Source: CAINOH01 sp041663565
GTDB lineage: Archaea; Micrarchaeota; Micrarchaeia; Norongarragalinales; CAINOH01
Length of the DNA stretch: 5,182 bases
Direction of reading: 5' to 3'
Assembly (NCBI GenBank): GCA_041663565.1
Contig: JBAYMJ010000041.1
Span: 1-5,182, forward strand
Below, piece by piece: positions 4,599-5,182 of this stretch (the stretch's first letter is position 1; each line of letters begins with the position of its first letter). Below the pieces are notes generated by a model. That model did not search any database and was not told the origin of the DNA. It worked only from the letters and a program-made list of their open reading frames with translations. The position numbers and the translations under genes are program-made.

Positions 4599-5182
4599 GT
4601 GTACCTTTTTTTCGACACTGAAACAACGGGATTGCCGCAGCGCTGGAACGCCGACTTTTCCGACGTGGACAACTGGCCACGCATGGTCCAGCTGGGCTTT
4701 CTAGTGTACGACGACGCGGGAAAACTGAAGGAAAGCGCGGACCTTATCATCAAGCCCGAAGGCTTCACGATACCGGAGGAAGTCGTAAAGATACACGGCA
4801 TCTCCACCGAACGGGCGCTTGCCGAAGGGATTGCACTCGCCGAGGCGCTCGACAGGTTCGTTGACGTCCTTGACGAGGCGCACACACTTGTCGCGCACAA
4901 CATCGACTTCGACCAAAAAATACTTGGAGCGGAACTATACCGCCTCGGACTACACGCAGACATCGAGACGCTCAAGGAAATCGACAAGATTTGCACGATG
5001 AAGGCGGCCACCAACTACTGCGCAATCCCGAAGCCCGGCTACGGCCAGGGGTACAAGTGGCCGACGCTCGCCCAGCTCCACTGGAAACTGTTTGCAAAGG
5101 AGTTCGCAGGCAGCCACAGCGCATACACGGACGCGGAAGCGTGCGCGAAGTGCTTCTTCAAGCTGAAGGAAATGCAGGAAAG
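4599..5182 (+). CDS. DnaQ-like DEDDh 3'-5' exonuclease, 3' end cut by window
   Basis: Residues 1-194 of an exonuclease of the DnaQ/epsilon superfamily are present; the reading frame is still open at the window edge. The three exonuclease motifs are complete: D6 and E8 in FFDTETTG, D105 in VAHNIDFD (98-105), and H173 with D178 in HSAYTD. Together these give the DEDDh metal-binding set that removes nucleotides from DNA or RNA 3' ends. WPRMVQLGFLVYD after motif I and YKWPTLAQLHWKLF before motif III are typical of stand-alone members. The probable start is GTG 4599, giving MYLFFDTETTGLP; the frame is closed just upstream by TGA at 4596-4598. An ATG at 4595 is in another frame and would stop after eight codons; it would reach the exonuclease frame only if the T7 run at 4606-4612 had one T fewer. 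No Shine-Dalgarno is seen. The role may be proofreading, repair or RNA trimming and is not resolved. Confidence 0.88.
   Translation, partial: MYLFFDTETTGLPQRWNADFSDVDNWPRMVQLGFLVYDDAGKLKESADLIIKPEGFTIPEEVVKIHGISTERALAEGIALAEALDRFVDVLDEAHTLVAHNIDFDQKILGAELYRLGLHADIETLKEIDKICTMKAATNYCAIPKPGYGQGYKWPTLAQLHWKLFAKEFAGSHSAYTDAEACAKCFFKLKEMQE

Noticed and set aside
1..5182. tRNA genes, CRISPR arrays, transposase genes or long direct repeats
   Set aside because: I looked in all intergenic stretches and found none; no gap between genes reaches 300 bases.

Overview
The window is chromosomal DNA from an archaeon. It carries L7Ae, eS28 and eL24 in tandem and an archaeal-type uS2. Ribosomal proteins eS28 and eL24 have no bacterial counterpart. 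Several genes are preceded by GGTGA-type Shine-Dalgarno sequences, and A/T-rich TATA-like boxes and T-tract terminators replace bacterial -35/-10 signals. The G+C-leaning composition, tight gene packing, short uS2 and lysine-rich extension on eS28 would suit a small-genome lineage such as a DPANN archaeon, but that placement is a guess from style. No marker in the window settles it.

Layout. Bases 92-1008 (+) form a ribosomal protein cluster: rpl7ae, rps28e with an unusual N-terminal extension, and a 56-codon rpl24e that abuts rps28e with no spacer. A pyrimidine/T tract closes it. Next comes an A/T-richer solitary HNH endonuclease gene (1085-1561, +), whose codon choice differs sharply from its neighbours and which looks acquired. 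It is followed after only 3 bases by a metallo-beta-lactamase-fold hydrolase (1565-2350, +), which overlaps by one base a small P-loop NTPase of AAA_28 type (2350-2901, +). Gene rps2 (2915-3502, -) converges on these. A perfect inverted repeat and T tract at the junction look like its terminator. A divergent intergenic region (3503-3657) holds a symmetrical TATA-like box and two inverted repeats that would lie in the rps2 leader RNA. On the other side is an ScpB-family gene (3658-4548, +) with a long acidic N-terminal region. Last is a DnaQ-like DEDDh 3'-5' exonuclease (4599 to the window edge, +) with a probable GTG start.

How the genes fit together. The three ribosomal genes and rps2 serve translation. 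L7Ae also acts in archaeal box C/D and H/ACA RNPs and RNase P. ScpB and the exonuclease belong to chromosome organisation and DNA metabolism. The metallo-hydrolase and the P-loop protein look translationally coupled, but their shared role is unknown. I do not see a multi-gene defence or other new system. The points most worth a second look are the foreign-looking HNH gene, the possible RNA structures in the rpl7ae and rps2 leaders, the extensions on eS28 and ScpB, and the unusual start of the exonuclease.
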